From: Chamaea fasciata
Taxonomy: Eukaryota; Chordata; Aves; Passeriformes; Sylviidae
DNA length: 64,000 bases
Assembly (NCBI GenBank): GCA_029207755.1
Contig: JARCOQ010000012.1
Coordinates: 3,864,001 to 3,928,000, forward strand
Reading direction: 5' to 3'
Part shown: positions 52,046 through 63,425 of the stretch, piece after piece
Layout of the letters: every line of letters begins with the position of its first letter
Numbering within the stretch: the first letter of the stretch is position 1
The notes under the pieces: model-generated
Databases searched by the model: none
What the model was told of the DNA's origin: nothing
The model's input: the letters and a program-made list of their open reading frames with translations, nothing else
Program-made: the position numbers and the translations under genes

Positions 52046-54227
52046 GTGATGTGTTGCTGTTAGTAGTACATATAGAACTTTATCTCCAGAAATAAAATAA
52101 CCCCCTAAATGCTGTAAATCAGCACCACTTGTGAAATCCACAGTATGCCTGTCTTCCTTGCTGTGTGAACTCAGTTCTATTGGAAGCAGCATTCCCATGT
52201 TTGTTTTGATACACAGTGGAAATAAAGTACTAGTTCTCTTACCCACAAATATGCTATGTGTTTGTGAATTGAGTTTCAAACTCTTTTATCAACACTGATT
52301 GCTGCCTGGGGAAATGATTCCAATATATCAAAGCCTGAGAGAAAAGAAAGCCAAGGGTAGCTGGATATTTCAAAGCAGAATAAAAAATGTGCATTAGAAT
52401 TCATGACAAGTAAAAGCAATTTGTAGTACAGAGGTAGGCATTGTATTAAATAAATGCATTTAAAATATTGCATGTCAATGAAGTAGATGTCTGAGTTTAG
52501 GAAGGAAGAACAAGTGCTATGCATCAGTGCTTAATCAGGTATTTGTAAGTAGTAAGAGACTTAATTTAAAAATAGGATTACCTGTAATTCACTCTGAATG
52601 CTTAAAATTTTTTTCTTTATCAGAATGAGTCACATTTACTCCTAATGAGCAATATTTAATTCTTAAAGTAGGTTTCTTCATTTGCTTGATCTATAACACA
52701 AAGTAGTATTCAGTCCTAGAAACTGTGGGAAAATATTCCTAGGAGCAAGATATTTAGAGACTGAAAAAAGGGTATCATTCACTTTCTTCATTATGGCATG
52801 ACAAGGACAGCCTCCTAGAAGGGGTGAAAAGTACTTTGAGTGCCAAATTGAATGACACTCACCATTTAATTTTTTTCCTCAAGCACTTATTTTCAGCTCA
52901 TGAGTACATCTATTGTGTGTTTTCCTGTTTTCCAATGGAGATGTGGCAATGTCATGAAAAAGGCATTTTTGAACAACCTTAGTTCTCAGTGTCAATTAGA
53001 TAATTTTGGAAGCGTGAGTTTGTCTTATATAATGGTGAAACAGCTAAAAATGAGGCAAATACAGAAAAGTCATCCTTTATAAAAATAACTTAAGTTAGTA
53101 TATTTCTTGCCCAGTTTTAGGATGTGATTAGACTACATTCCTGTTTTGTTTTATACATTTTGGATGTTTAGAAGAACAGGAGCTGAACCTGGTTCTTCTA
53201 ACATGTTGCATAGTAAGTGTTCACTTGCAAGGAAAATGCTTTATCTTTGAATGTTTTTTGGATGCTTTTTATTTAAAACACATTAATTACTTGCTGATCT
53301 TAAGAGACAGCAACAGTTTCCACCATAATGTCGCTGCTATTTGGGATATGTTCACAATTTTTATTAGATTCCAGTGTTGAACTTTGTTTAACTGGGAGCC
53401 CTGGGATTTACTTGGCGACATACAGAATGTGTGTACATACCTGTGTGTGAGATTTGAACAGGCAGCCACTTTCTCTTTTCAAACACAGGACATTCGTATC
53501 AGCAATGTGAAGCATTGCATTCAGTCCTCGTTTCCAGGGTTCAAACCTCTGTATGCAATTGAGAGAATTTTGGTATCGCTCCCTAACTGGCATTTTCATT
53601 TTGGAAAACTCTCTTCAGATTGCTCAAAAAGCACACCTGTCAAAAAATACACATTTTGGTGGCAAAAAGGATTTGAAGCAGAAACTTTTGTGGTTTGTAT
53701 GATTCTCCAGATTTAAAGCCCAGCAGCACAACATGAAACATGCCAGCATTAGAATAGTTTGCAACTGATTTCAATCAGACTACAATGCATGCTTTAAAAA
53801 AAATAAGTTAAATTCCCTCTTAACAATTCTGAAAGCTTTTATTTTAGTGGTGTGAAAGTACAGATGTGTTAACTGCCTTGAAAATAAGAGCGAGGTATGG
53901 CAGACTCACGTCCTATTTCAGTCAATATGGTAATGATCCTGTGGACCTCAGACTCATTGTTTAACACATAAAAATACAAATAAAATCATTAAGCATTGAC
54001 ATTTTTTTTTTTAAAAAATGTGTCCTGGGGAAGCTGTCCTGCTGCTTTAATGCCTGAGTTGTAAAGCTGACAACTTTCAGTATCTTGTTCCAATCAGATC
54101 TGATCTTCAGACGCTCTTATAAACATAGTTCATCTGTTACCTGCACTTTTATCATTTTGTCTGGTCTCAATTTACTGCCTGTTTGTATGACGCATGGTAC
54201 TCACTTGTGAATATTCTTTTTTTTCAG
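52046..54227. other. AT-rich DNA, no gene seen
   Basis: The frame at 53384-53716 (+, 110 codons, TTG start) and its minus-strand shadow at 53408-53599 are unrecognised. No repeats were found. Ends at the splice acceptor of the next candidate exon. Confidence 0.55.
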
Positions 54228-54315
54228 ACGAACAGCAAGTTGACAAGTTTGTGGTGAAAGTTACAACACTTTAAAGGACGTATAATCTGCTGTGCTTTTC
54301 AAAATCCCCAAATAG
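54228..54315 (+). other. Candidate 88-nt exon with strong splice sites
   Basis: ATATTCTTTTTTTTCAG (AG at 54226-54227) and AATAG/GTAAGAT (exon end 54315) form one of the best acceptor/donor pairs in the window. All frames have stops. The longest entry frame reads EQQVDKFVVKVTTL before TAA, with that stop about 40 nt upstream of the donor. It could therefore be a noncoding-RNA exon, a 5' untranslated exon, or a penultimate exon carrying the end of a coding region. I do not recognise the peptide tail. Splice-site strength is seen directly; transcription is inference. Confidence 0.3.
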
Positions 54316-56835
54316 GTAAGATAAAATCAAATTTGATTCTAGATGCAGTTTTGCCATTCAGGTACCATTATAATTCGACAGGCATGATGTGACACAATGA
54401 AATCTGAATGACATAACCTACTGTGACATATCTGACAGGCCAATGTAGAAATTTAATAAACATTTCCAATAAGTTTCCTGTACTTGGCCTGTCGTGTCCC
54501 AAGCTATGCCTTAGTGTTCTATCAATCTTTAGGTCAGGTATTTGTTCTTAAACATCAAAAATGTAGCAGTTTGCTTCTTCATGAGAAGCTCCTTCGGTGT
54601 TTCCATGTACCTTTCCTGGATATCCTGGATCTGAATAATGTTGAACCTGTATAATTATTCCAATGTAGGCATCTGTAAATCATTGTACATGGTCAGTAGA
54701 GAAGCTGCTGAATATATGGACTCACTTAACCTACTTACATATAATTTGCCTAACACTGATATACTGTGTTGTGGCTAGCTGTGACCTAGTTGGCTTCTTT
54801 CTGAAGTTCTTAGGTGCTGGAAAAAAAGAAGAAAAGACACAGCTCCAGGGTTTCTTTCCTATAATTTATCGTGACAGCGGCTTACTCAAAGAATTAAAAG
54901 CGAGGTATCTCCTCATCTACTCCTTTGGATTTACATTCCTGCTGCCATGAGAGGATTCTTTTCTAATTCAATGAAAACCAGTTGATGCAGCTAAACTCCC
55001 AAACCTCCTGAAGTGGCATTTAATACATAAAATTAACAGAACATAAAACACCTTTGAAAAGAATTCTTCACGCTAACCCTTCAGCCAGTTATCAGTTATG
55101 CCTTGGCCCCTTTTCTAACTGCTTAAAATTAATGATTTGGAGTCCAGAGTTTTTATGCTTCTGGAATCATCTAAGTCTTGTGATTTCAGTGGGAATTGGC
55201 AGGCTCACAAATGTAGCTCATAATTAGAATGTATTTATCATATCTGCATTACCTTATTATATAGAAAACCATATTAATATTGCATATCACAATGTGTTTG
55301 TAAATATTATTTCTAAGAACTTTATCTAAACAATTCAAGTTCTTTTAAACAACAAGCAATGTGATTTACGGCACTTGTGAAATAATTGCTTTTGCAGCCT
55401 GGGACAAAACTGCTATGTGGTCTATTCCAAAGTAGCCCATGTAAGTGTTTGCTAAAATTGGACTGGGCTATGGAAACCAGAAAGAAATTTTCATGTGTTA
55501 CTTTTCCTTTTGAAATATAAACCAAAGAATCAGTATAAATTAATTTAATATGCTTATATCATCTTCTGCCACAAAAACTTGTATACGTAAACCACTGTCA
55601 AAAATGTCACAGCAATTTGACATGAGCACACCGGGTTCTGCAAAAATAAGAAACTCATCTCCATGTGATTCCAACTTTGAAGGTGACTTATGCTTTCAAA
55701 ACAAGTGTCCTCAGAGTCACTCTGCATTCATATTTCATTTGAAATTCTTGCCCTTTATTATGGCATAACTTCATTGATGAAGGGCATTCAAATAACTAAA
55801 GTTCTGAAATGTGCCGGTTAAAGACAGGAATAAACTGTCTCCTGTACAGTAAGAACACTGCAACTGTTCAGCCTCACAAGCCTGACGTATCTGGAATATC
55901 AAAACCTCCATGCTCGTCCCTGCACAGAGCAGGGACAGCAGAGGTGAGCACTGTCACCTTTATTGCAAGTAGCCAGATGGTCCTGTTATTTCAGTCTCCT
56001 GAATAGGTAATAGGTAGCTCAGGAAAGAAGTTATTGTCAGCTGAGGTGTAATAGGTTCTGGACACAGAATATCACTGTTTATATCTGTTCTTATTGTTTT
56101 AGTTGCTATCTAAAATAATTTTCTTGGGGACACTAGATTATAGAAGCTAAGAGTAAATAAAAATATTGGTGTTGAATCATGGGAATACTAATAGTCTGTG
56201 TTGTTCAGGAAATAAGTCTCAGGTACAAATGTTGTGATCTGGTATTATATTTAATGTAGCTATTTGTCATTTCTGAGGTATTTTACTTAACAAGCAAGCT
56301 ATGCATTAAATTTCAGTAAATTTGACATTTGAATTTATAGGGAAGAAGTAAAGACAGAATGCAGGTAATAATAGGCTCTGAAAGAGATTTGGGGATCTAT
56401 GTTACTGAAGAATACAAATCTTTGTAAGTTATATAGAACGGTTGCATTCAGCAAGTCCAAAAATGTTTTATTTTGAAATCTGTGGCTGCATTCATGTTTC
56501 CAATCTCTAGCTGTGTTTTTGTCTATTTTATACCTTCCTGTTCTCTGTTGTACTTGTGTTTTTATGGCTTAGCCCCATGAGGATATCCAGAAGTAGTGCT
56601 GTGGCAGACCTTGCTGAAACCTCTACCAGCTCACTGATGCTCACTTGTTTTAATTTCTTCTCTCTTCTTTCTTCATCTCACCTTTCAAACCTTTGTTCAA
56701 CAAAGAGTCCAGAGATGCCTTGTTAGCTACTCTCTATTAGATGTGCTGACTACCGTCAAAATGAAAAAGTGGTTTTCACCAAAAAGGAGTTATGGAAGTT
56801 AAATTAGGTTTTAACTGGTCAAGAATGGGCCAGAT
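54316..56835. other. AT-rich DNA, no gene seen
   Basis: Only short frames (up to 72 codons). No repeats recognised until the CR1 fragment. Several donor-like GTAAGT hexamers occur without plausible acceptors. Confidence 0.6.
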
Positions 56836-56905
56836 TCATAGAATGGATTGTCTAAAAAGGGACCTTAGAGATCATTTAGTTCCACCCCTGCCATGGACAT
56901 TCATT
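56836..56905 (-). repeat. CR1 LINE 3'-end fragment
   Basis: The + strand begins TCATAGAATGGATTG and continues AAAGGGACCTTAGAGATCAT, then AGTTCCACCCCTGCCATGGA. This is the antisense view of the avian CR1 3' terminus, whose 3' end carries ATTCTATG repeats (one unit survives at 56836-56844). The element is minus-stranded and truncated soon after the CTGCCATGG block. Confidence 0.85.
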
Positions 56906-57503
56906 CTGAAAGTAGCTTCTCTAGAGCTGCCCACCTCTTGAACTGCTTAGTTTCCAACTCCTCCTTTACTCGTAGAAACAGGCAGTTTCACAGTGCAGTT
57001 TGAATGAATAGAAACCTCTTGAGAACACAGTGAAGGTGCACTAATCCTACAGCAAAATGTTTAATTTTATGCATAGAGTAATGCAATACTTCAGAGGCTA
57101 ATGGTGTTTAGGAGCTACTCTGTCTGAAAGGAGACACAGAAGAGAGATGCTCACTGACTGGAATGATGGGATAATTGCACAGTGCAGAAGGATTTGCTGT
57201 AGTTCAGAAGAAAATCCACTATTATTGCCACTGGCAAGAGACTTGAGATACTTGAGAGAGAAATGTATAGCTTCACACCATTCCAAGAATAGATTTTTGC
57301 TCATACAGCTGAATTGCACTTTGGGTATGTTCCCTCTCCTTTTTTCACCCCAGGAGGAAAATACGTGTAATATTCCATGTATTGCATGCATTCCCTTTTC
57401 TGAGGAAAGTATTTATTTTCCCTCTCTTCTGTGGAAAATTCAGTGAATTGGCAATAGAATGAATCCTTGGTAATAACGAGTTGCTTACATGTTTTTTTCC
57501 CAG
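56906..57503. other. Noncoding DNA
   Basis: Frames at 57098-57391 (-) and 57147-57446 (+) are about 97-99 codons each and mirror one another on opposite strands, which points to a low-stop stretch and not a gene. Nothing else recognised. Confidence 0.5.
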
Positions 57504-57551
57504 ATGTGCTGAGGGTTTGTCAGTGCTCTCTTCTGATTATACTTAATATGC
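57504..57551 (+). other. Candidate 48-nt exon
   Basis: Acceptor ATGTTTTTTTCCCAG (AG at 57502-57503) and donor AATATGC/GTAAGT bracket 48 nt. One of the three frames is open throughout and the length is a multiple of three, so it could be a small cassette exon. The strong acceptor is notable. The donor lacks the usual AG before GT. Chance occurrence is likely. Confidence 0.15.
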
Positions 57552-57857
57552 GTAAGTCCTGGAGAAAAAGGTATTCCGTTAAAGGTGCTTTACACCTCTA
57601 GAAAAATCATCTTGCCTTGGAAATACAAACTTTGGTTACTCAGCAGAGTTTTTGCATTTGTTGCAAGCCTCATCTTCAAGTGTTTGCATTCACACTGTGC
57701 TTGCTACAATGCCCTGGTATAGCTGTGAAAGGAGCTACCTCTTTTCCCTCATCCAGCCTCTATATAAACAAGATCTAAGTTACAAATGTGATAATTAACT
57801 ATACATTACAATTCATTAAATATTCTTAATTCTGGAGGGGGAACAAATGAAATTCAT

Positions 57858-58012
57858 CATTAGCAATTGAGTTTTAGAGTGAGCGTGTATGGGTGCATGG
57901 GAATATGTATGCTAGAAGAAATTTATGCAGATTAAATCCATTAGCAATTTTTTGCACACCTCATTAGGCAAAATATTAAATCCTACTTAGCTCTTCTACT
58001 GCTCTCATTAGA
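57858..58012 (+). promoter_or_regulatory. Homeodomain-site cluster, possible enhancer
   Basis: CATTAGCAATT occurs twice identically (57858-57868 and 57939-57949), and two further TCATTAG cores lie at 57961-57967 and about 58005-58011. Four spaced ATTAG homeodomain cores in 155 bp of repeat-free DNA is suggestive of a developmental enhancer. Conservation cannot be assessed here. Confidence 0.35.
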
Positions 58013-60949
58013 CAGTTTAAACTATACTGTTCCATACCATGGAAAGAATAAACCAGTCCCTGGTGTGGTGTCCCATAAGTGAATTCCCGATTCACAGCTG
58101 TCATACCAGCTCCTTGGGCTCATCACATTGTCTCAGTGTGCCATGGCACTGCTCAGTCTGCTGAGAGAGCCTGGAAAACCTAGAGGGGCTTCTAGAAAAC
58201 AAGTGGTTTTTACTTCTAACAGCTGTCCAGGCTCTCTGCCACCCTAAGTGGCTTAAAACATGTGTGCAGCTCCGTGCTGCGTGTTGAAAATACTTCCCAG
58301 GGATGTTTGTTGAAAAAGTTGCTCTGTACCTCCCCTTGCCAGAAAATACAGAATTATAAAAAAAAAATCTGAAGTTTTCTTTCTGAGGATGTCACTCTTG
58401 TTAGACTTTTTAATGGAATAATTTATTGGGTTGATATTGGGTTATCTGGTGTGGCTACGACTGTGTCGGAGGCTGTGGGTTAACCATAGCTTTCAGTCAG
58501 TTTAAGTCAATGCCACTGCTTTGGAAAGTGGTCCCTGGCCTGCAGCTCATTCCTGTCCTCCATGTGCTTATGCTGGCACAGAAATGGACAAGAAAGGGGG
58601 ACAAATTGGCTTAAAATTTTCCTGACAAAATAGGGCTGAATTAATTTTGATACAGCTAGGTTTGCTGGGCCGGTTCACCATCTAACCTTGCAAATACTCC
58701 ATCACAAAAGAAGGAAAGAAAGTACAGGCTGAGACTGGAGAGAGGGAGGATACAAAAGTGCTTCTTTTAACTGTACTTGTCTTATAGCAGTTAAATTTTC
58801 CATCATACTGTGGCAATAATATAATCAGTAGTTCAAAGGAAGCTGTATAATGTAAAGTTGAACAAAAGTAGGTGGAAAACTTTAAAGAGAACTTGATAGC
58901 AAGAATTTGTCATTATTTTTGCAGGGAAAGGGGAAGAAATAGTGTTTCCTCTTGTTAATTCATTTACACACAGCAAGAGGTATGAAAGAAAGTACAAGCT
59001 AATATTATAACAGTCTTTTCAGAGTGAAAGTCTAAAAAGTACGGCAAGACTTTCTTTAATCCTTTCTTTTCCTGAGAAGAGAACTTATTTGACTACTCTT
59101 TCTGATTTTGAGTCTGAAAAGTCCTAAATATCTTTCATTCCATGCCCAAACCATTTTGTGCAACGCAAGCTTGCACAGTTTGAAAGCATAGGGCTCTCTT
59201 AACTGGAAGACAGCAGAGTTAGAGGAAAAATTCTCAGCTGAGTACTCAAGGTTGAGGTCCAATTAACTTTTCTTTCTTATTTAGTAGTGAAAATGCAGTA
59301 GAGTCAGAAAACAGTAACAAAGGCGCTTCGTCTCCCTGTACAGTATTAGAGCAGCATTTAACTTTCAAACTAGGTTAACAGTATTTTTAGCTTCTGTCCT
59401 CTCCTTACTTCTTGCAGATGCAGGAGCAGGTAGAATTTCCATTTTTACCTCACACTGGAAGCAGCAGTGTATAAGAGAACAGCTGAATTCTTGCAGCGCC
59501 ACATGTAGTGTTCTTTGCTGCCTTTGATCGTTTGTCATTTTGATCATTACAGTCTGAACAAAGTAGTTAATTGATCCTTTCTCATCGCCTCCTCCATGGC
59601 CTGCCTGCTATCAGCTTTGGTCATTTCCTTTGTATTCCGAAATGTACAGGAAATAGTCCTGCAGGTCTTTGCACAAGTGGGTGTTCCTGTCATTCTGCTG
59701 TGAAAGGAGCGTTCCTGGCACCTTGCTCACTTGGTCAGGAATACTTTGGAGACTCACCAGGGCGTAGCTTGTACCTCATTATGTTTTCTATAGCCAGTTG
59801 GTGCACCTCACACGCTGAGAGGAAGGGCCAGAAGAAGGCATTGGCAGACAGGAAGATTTTGAACAAAGGCTCCTGAAGCCTGTGTCCTCTGTTCAGTCCC
59901 ACAAAAGCAGATCCCATGTGGGATGTGTGAAAGTGGCCAAGCGGAGGTTCGTGCTCTTGTTGGCTTTGTGTAGACTTATGAGGGCTATGGTTCCCGGGTA
60001 TCCTAGTGAAACTGGGACAGTCTGGACAAAGTGGAAGCAATTCCAGTAATTTCTGTATGAGTACAGCTTGTACTGTCCCCACCCCGCATGAGGGAAAGGG
60101 GCTTCTGGCTGCTTCTGACAGTGTGGGTCACTGGCACATAGGCTGGAAAAGATAAGGGCTCTCTGAAGAGATCTTAAGAATGGAGTTTAACCTTCTAAAC
60201 AGAAAATCTAATTTTCTTGGTTTTTATCCGTATCATCTGGCAATCCAAACAGGGTCGGAATCTCGCTCAGCTCCCTAATGCTCTCTAGTTTCTCTGGCCT
60301 TGCCAAAGGTAGGGAATTCTGTCAGGTGATGGCCTGTGAGCAAGTGCTCATGACACAGAGCAGGCCCTCAATGGCATTTGAATCTGGGGATGGAAAAGGA
60401 GAGTGGAGGAAGAAGTAATCTCGCTTTGTGTCAGGATTACCTTTTCTCCCACACCATAACCCATTCCAAATCCCTTTGTTAAATCATGAATACCTTGTAT
60501 GCTAAGCCAATAATTTCTCCTATTATACTTTACATGCAGTTCTTCAAATTCAAAGGTCACCAGCCAGACATGTAGAATGACTTCATGAATGACTTCAGCT
60601 CGTTAATCATGCCTCAGTGTTGCAGTGCCTCTCCTCTGTTCATTAGAATAACGTTTCTTTGCACTTTATGGCAAACCATCATTATAATATAGAACAAGGA
60701 CAACAGAGTGGGAAAGACTTTTTTTAATGAGACTTCATAGCTGCTCATGGTGGGACTCTTCATCCTGTTTGCTCTTGAAAGAGCTGTCTGACAAAGGTTC
60801 AGGATTTTACCTGATGAAGAGAGCCAGAAAGAGTTTCACAGGAAAAACTGTCAATGAGCTTACAGAAAACTGCATAAACTTGTCTGCCCTGTCAGCTGAG
60901 CTGTCAGTCTTCAAACAAACGCAGAGAGAAAATCTTTAATTGTACTCAC
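58013..60949. other. Noncoding DNA, no gene supported
   Basis: Frames at 59571-59876 (+) and 59735-60082 (-) overlap on opposite strands and are unrecognised. GAAAGAAAGTACA(G/A)GCT appears at about 58725 and again at about 58985. The frame at 60727-60939 (+, ATG start, 70 codons ending TAA) has protein-like composition but no known match. Confidence 0.5.
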
Positions 60950-61096
60950 CACACACAAGACATTTTCTGCTGTATCATTGTCATTTGCAGTTGTTCTTAA
61001 CTCACAGAGAAAAAGCGGCAGCTCAGGGTCCCCAGGATCTTGAGTGGTCTCTGGACTTAATAAGGAGAAACTCTGTACTTTCATAATTACCAATCA
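60950..61096 (-). CDS. Candidate first coding exon, gene unknown
   Basis: On the minus strand GTTTATTTTTCTCAG (complement of 61097-61111) is a good acceptor and GTGTG/GTGAGTAC (exon end 60950) a good donor, 147 nt apart. The longest frame opens at an ATG 12 bases into the exon (complement of 61082-61084) and stays open through the donor, giving about 45 codons that start MKVQSFSLLSPETTQDPGDP. The peptide is acidic and rich in Thr/Asn/Asp, with no signal peptide or domain that I recognise. The codon directly after the acceptor in this frame is TGA and the other two frames have stops, so the segment cannot be an internal coding exon. It would have to be an exon carrying a start codon, a noncoding exon, or a chance pair. 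Confidence is low. Confidence 0.2.
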
Positions 61097-61111
61097 CTGA
61101 GAAAAATAAAC

Positions 61112-62370
61112 TGTTAATCAGAACTTCTAACACTCAGTTGCATCATCAATGCTCTTGCTGTTATTTTAATATTATTCTAGTCCTTACCTTGAATATACCA
61201 AAGAAATGGAACCACTACAGTAGTCCTGGACTCAGACAGCTAATTTAAATCTCTCTTAATAAATATTTTAAGGGATGTTAATAATATTTTAGAATCTTTC
61301 TTCTTTAGCTGGAATAATGAAATTGCAAAAATGGCTTATAAAGTTTTGTGGCTGTTCATTTTTAATTAAAATGTTCTTCCCTGTTTTCCCTCAGGAGTGG
61401 AGCGACCTTAAGCACTAGAAAAGGATAGCAAGGTTCCTCAGAAAAAGTACCAGTCTGACTATTGCCCACATTCATTTCCTGTCTGAGGCCAGTGCAGGTG
61501 CTCCCAACAGAAAATAAATACTTACAAATCCAGGGTCTAATCTTGTCCTCATGACAAATTTTCAACTTCCTTTGGAGGCAAATGCAGTTTTAATTCATAT
61601 GGGAGGCAGCATCAGAACAGTTCTGCAATATGCAGATAGAGGAGTAACAATGATGAGATATACTTATTTTATTGCCAGCCTCAAGAGATAAAATTGAACT
61701 TTACAATCAATGGATTTGTGAGGTGTTTGAAAATGATCGTTGCTCTTTCCCCCGCCATCTGTTTGTTCTTTATTGCCCATCACCTTTGTTTCTGATATAC
61801 TATAGATGTTATTTTCCAATATGCCTTTCATCTCCTATATATTGATTAATTTCTGTGTGTAATTTCCCAATACTTTTTTCTTCATCCCTGAGTCTGTTTC
61901 ACACCTGTTAACTCAGTGCGTGCCCCAGTTACTAGATCCTGGAGCAGCTTTCACCCTAGGCTTCAACAGCTTTCTCCCCAGCTTTGCTGCTATTTTGTTC
62001 CTGCAACATGCTTGAAGTTCTGTGTGTCCATCTTTCTCTTCCTCACTGGACGAGGTCTCTTTCACATGGGTACTTCCTGGGCCTAAGGCAAAAAACCTGT
62101 TTTTTTCAAGCCTGGAGTGAGCAAAAAGCTCTGCTCTTTGTTCCCCCAAATGTTTCTGTCATCACTGGGTGAACCAACAGAGGTATTGAAATAAAACAAG
62201 CTGTTTAAAGTAAAAAATATGGTTACTAAAGTGTTCGTGAGCTCCTTTCTTCAGCTGCTCTCTTCTCCAAATCATCAGTCTCCTTTTTGCTGCATCTCAT
62301 AGACTATTTTCCATCTTTCTCTCTGATAGGCCAAGAAAAGGCTCTTTTTATTTTTTCTTGTAATCTCCAG
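61112..62370. other. Noncoding DNA
   Basis: The minus frames at 61362-61565 and 61913-62149 are short and unrecognised. No repeat found. A minus-strand donor (CAAG/GTAAGG, near 61185-61193) stands alone. Confidence 0.5.
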
Positions 62371-62429
62371 TCCTCTTTCCCTTGTGTTGCTCTGATCTGC
62401 TTTGTCAAGTGATCAAAGTCCCTGTACAG
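62371..62429 (+). other. Candidate 59-nt exon
   Basis: Acceptor CTTTTTATTTTTTCTTGTAATCTCCAG... is seen as TTTTTTCTTG then TCTCCAG (AG at 62369-62370), followed 59 nt later by the strong donor GTACAG/GTGAGC. One entry frame is open throughout, the other two have stops. The segment is pyrimidine-rich at its start, which makes the exact acceptor ambiguous. It is unlinked to any other exon and may be a decoy. Confidence 0.2.
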
Positions 62430-63294
62430 GTGAGCTGTTGCTTAGTTACCACCTGCTTGGAATTCACTCTTGAAAAATTGCTTTGTCTTGAGAAGTAGCC
62501 ATATCTTTGTTCCTTGGTGCTCCATTTAAATGGATGATCAAAGTTTATCAGCCTGCTCTATTAGCTCTGTGTTCTCTGCAAAACTTTTTCTTGTCACTTC
62601 TATGGATTTTAGGTCAATCTGGAGAAAAAAGAGAAGGAAGAGAAGGCAAGAATGCTCTGCAGTTTAGAGGGAGTGTTTGCCAGAAGGCAATCTTGCAGGG
62701 AAACAAAGTACATAGTCTCCAGCACCAAGCAGTCTGAACACAGCCAAATAAATCCAAAAGGCAGTGAAGATATTTTAGTGTTGGGTGGCTGCTGACTGTC
62801 TGAGGGGAGAAGTGAAAAGCGGTGACTGCCACTGCATGGGAATTTCTTTTGGGAAGAGTAGGAGCCTGGGGGAGGTGACTGAGATGAGCCTGGAGAAGGA
62901 TTTAGCAAGTGCTGCATATTTCTCTCTCAAACTAGCAAGAAGCAAATTGTCACTGTCTTATTGCTCAGGTCCAGAGCTGTATTTTCACTATTTAGGAAAT
63001 ATAAATACAGATTTGTGTGACTGATAAATTATTCTGGTATCTTAATATAGAATATACGCTTTTCTTGCACTTCTTTTGTAGAATAGAGCTATATTTTGTG
63101 AGCTAGAGCAATTTTCCTGAGTGGCACTTAATATTAACTTCAACTAGCACGCTTCATAATGCCAAGTAAGTTCTTTGAATACTTTTTTGTGTTCAGTAAG
63201 GCTGTTTTTATGTTAGTTACATCTATATCAAGTTCCTACGATCACAGCACTTGCTGTATTAACTTATTCCTAGAAACATACACCAGTAAAGTTG
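62430..63294. other. Noncoding DNA
   Basis: Overlapping frames at 62507-63024 on both strands are unrecognised. An acceptor-like TTCTTTTGTAG (AG at 63080-63081) and donor GCCAA/GTAAGT (63166) bracket 84 nt with stops in all frames, a weaker version of the exon-like pairs listed elsewhere. Confidence 0.5.
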
Positions 63295-63425
63295 TAGAGA
63301 AGTTAAGGTTGAAAGGGACCTTTGGAGATTCAACCACCCCTGCTCAAAGCAGGTATTTAGGGATGTGTCCAATGGAGTTTTGAATAGATCCAATAAGAAA
63401 GAATCCACAAACAATCTGGACAATT
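63295..63425 (-). repeat. CR1 LINE fragment
   Basis: The + strand reads AGGTTGAAAGGGACCTTTGG, CAACCACCCCTGCTCAAAGC, then GGAGTTTTGAATAGATCCAA and a degraded block ending ATCTGGACAA. Order and wording follow the antisense CR1 3' region. The copy is minus-stranded, old and truncated at both ends. Confidence 0.75.

Noticed and set aside
51617..52279. 220-codon minus-strand frame, the longest in the window
   Set aside because: It starts at TTG, crosses a GC-rich island where stops are rare, is low-complexity Pro/Ser/Thr/Gln at its end, and overlaps long frames on the other strand.
53384..53716. 110-codon + frame with a 63-codon minus shadow
   Set aside because: TTG start, no known domain, and both strands open, which suggests locally low stop density.
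59571..60082. Overlapping 101- and 115-codon frames on opposite strands
   Set aside because: Mutual overlap and no homology recognised; probably a low-stop GC-richer patch.
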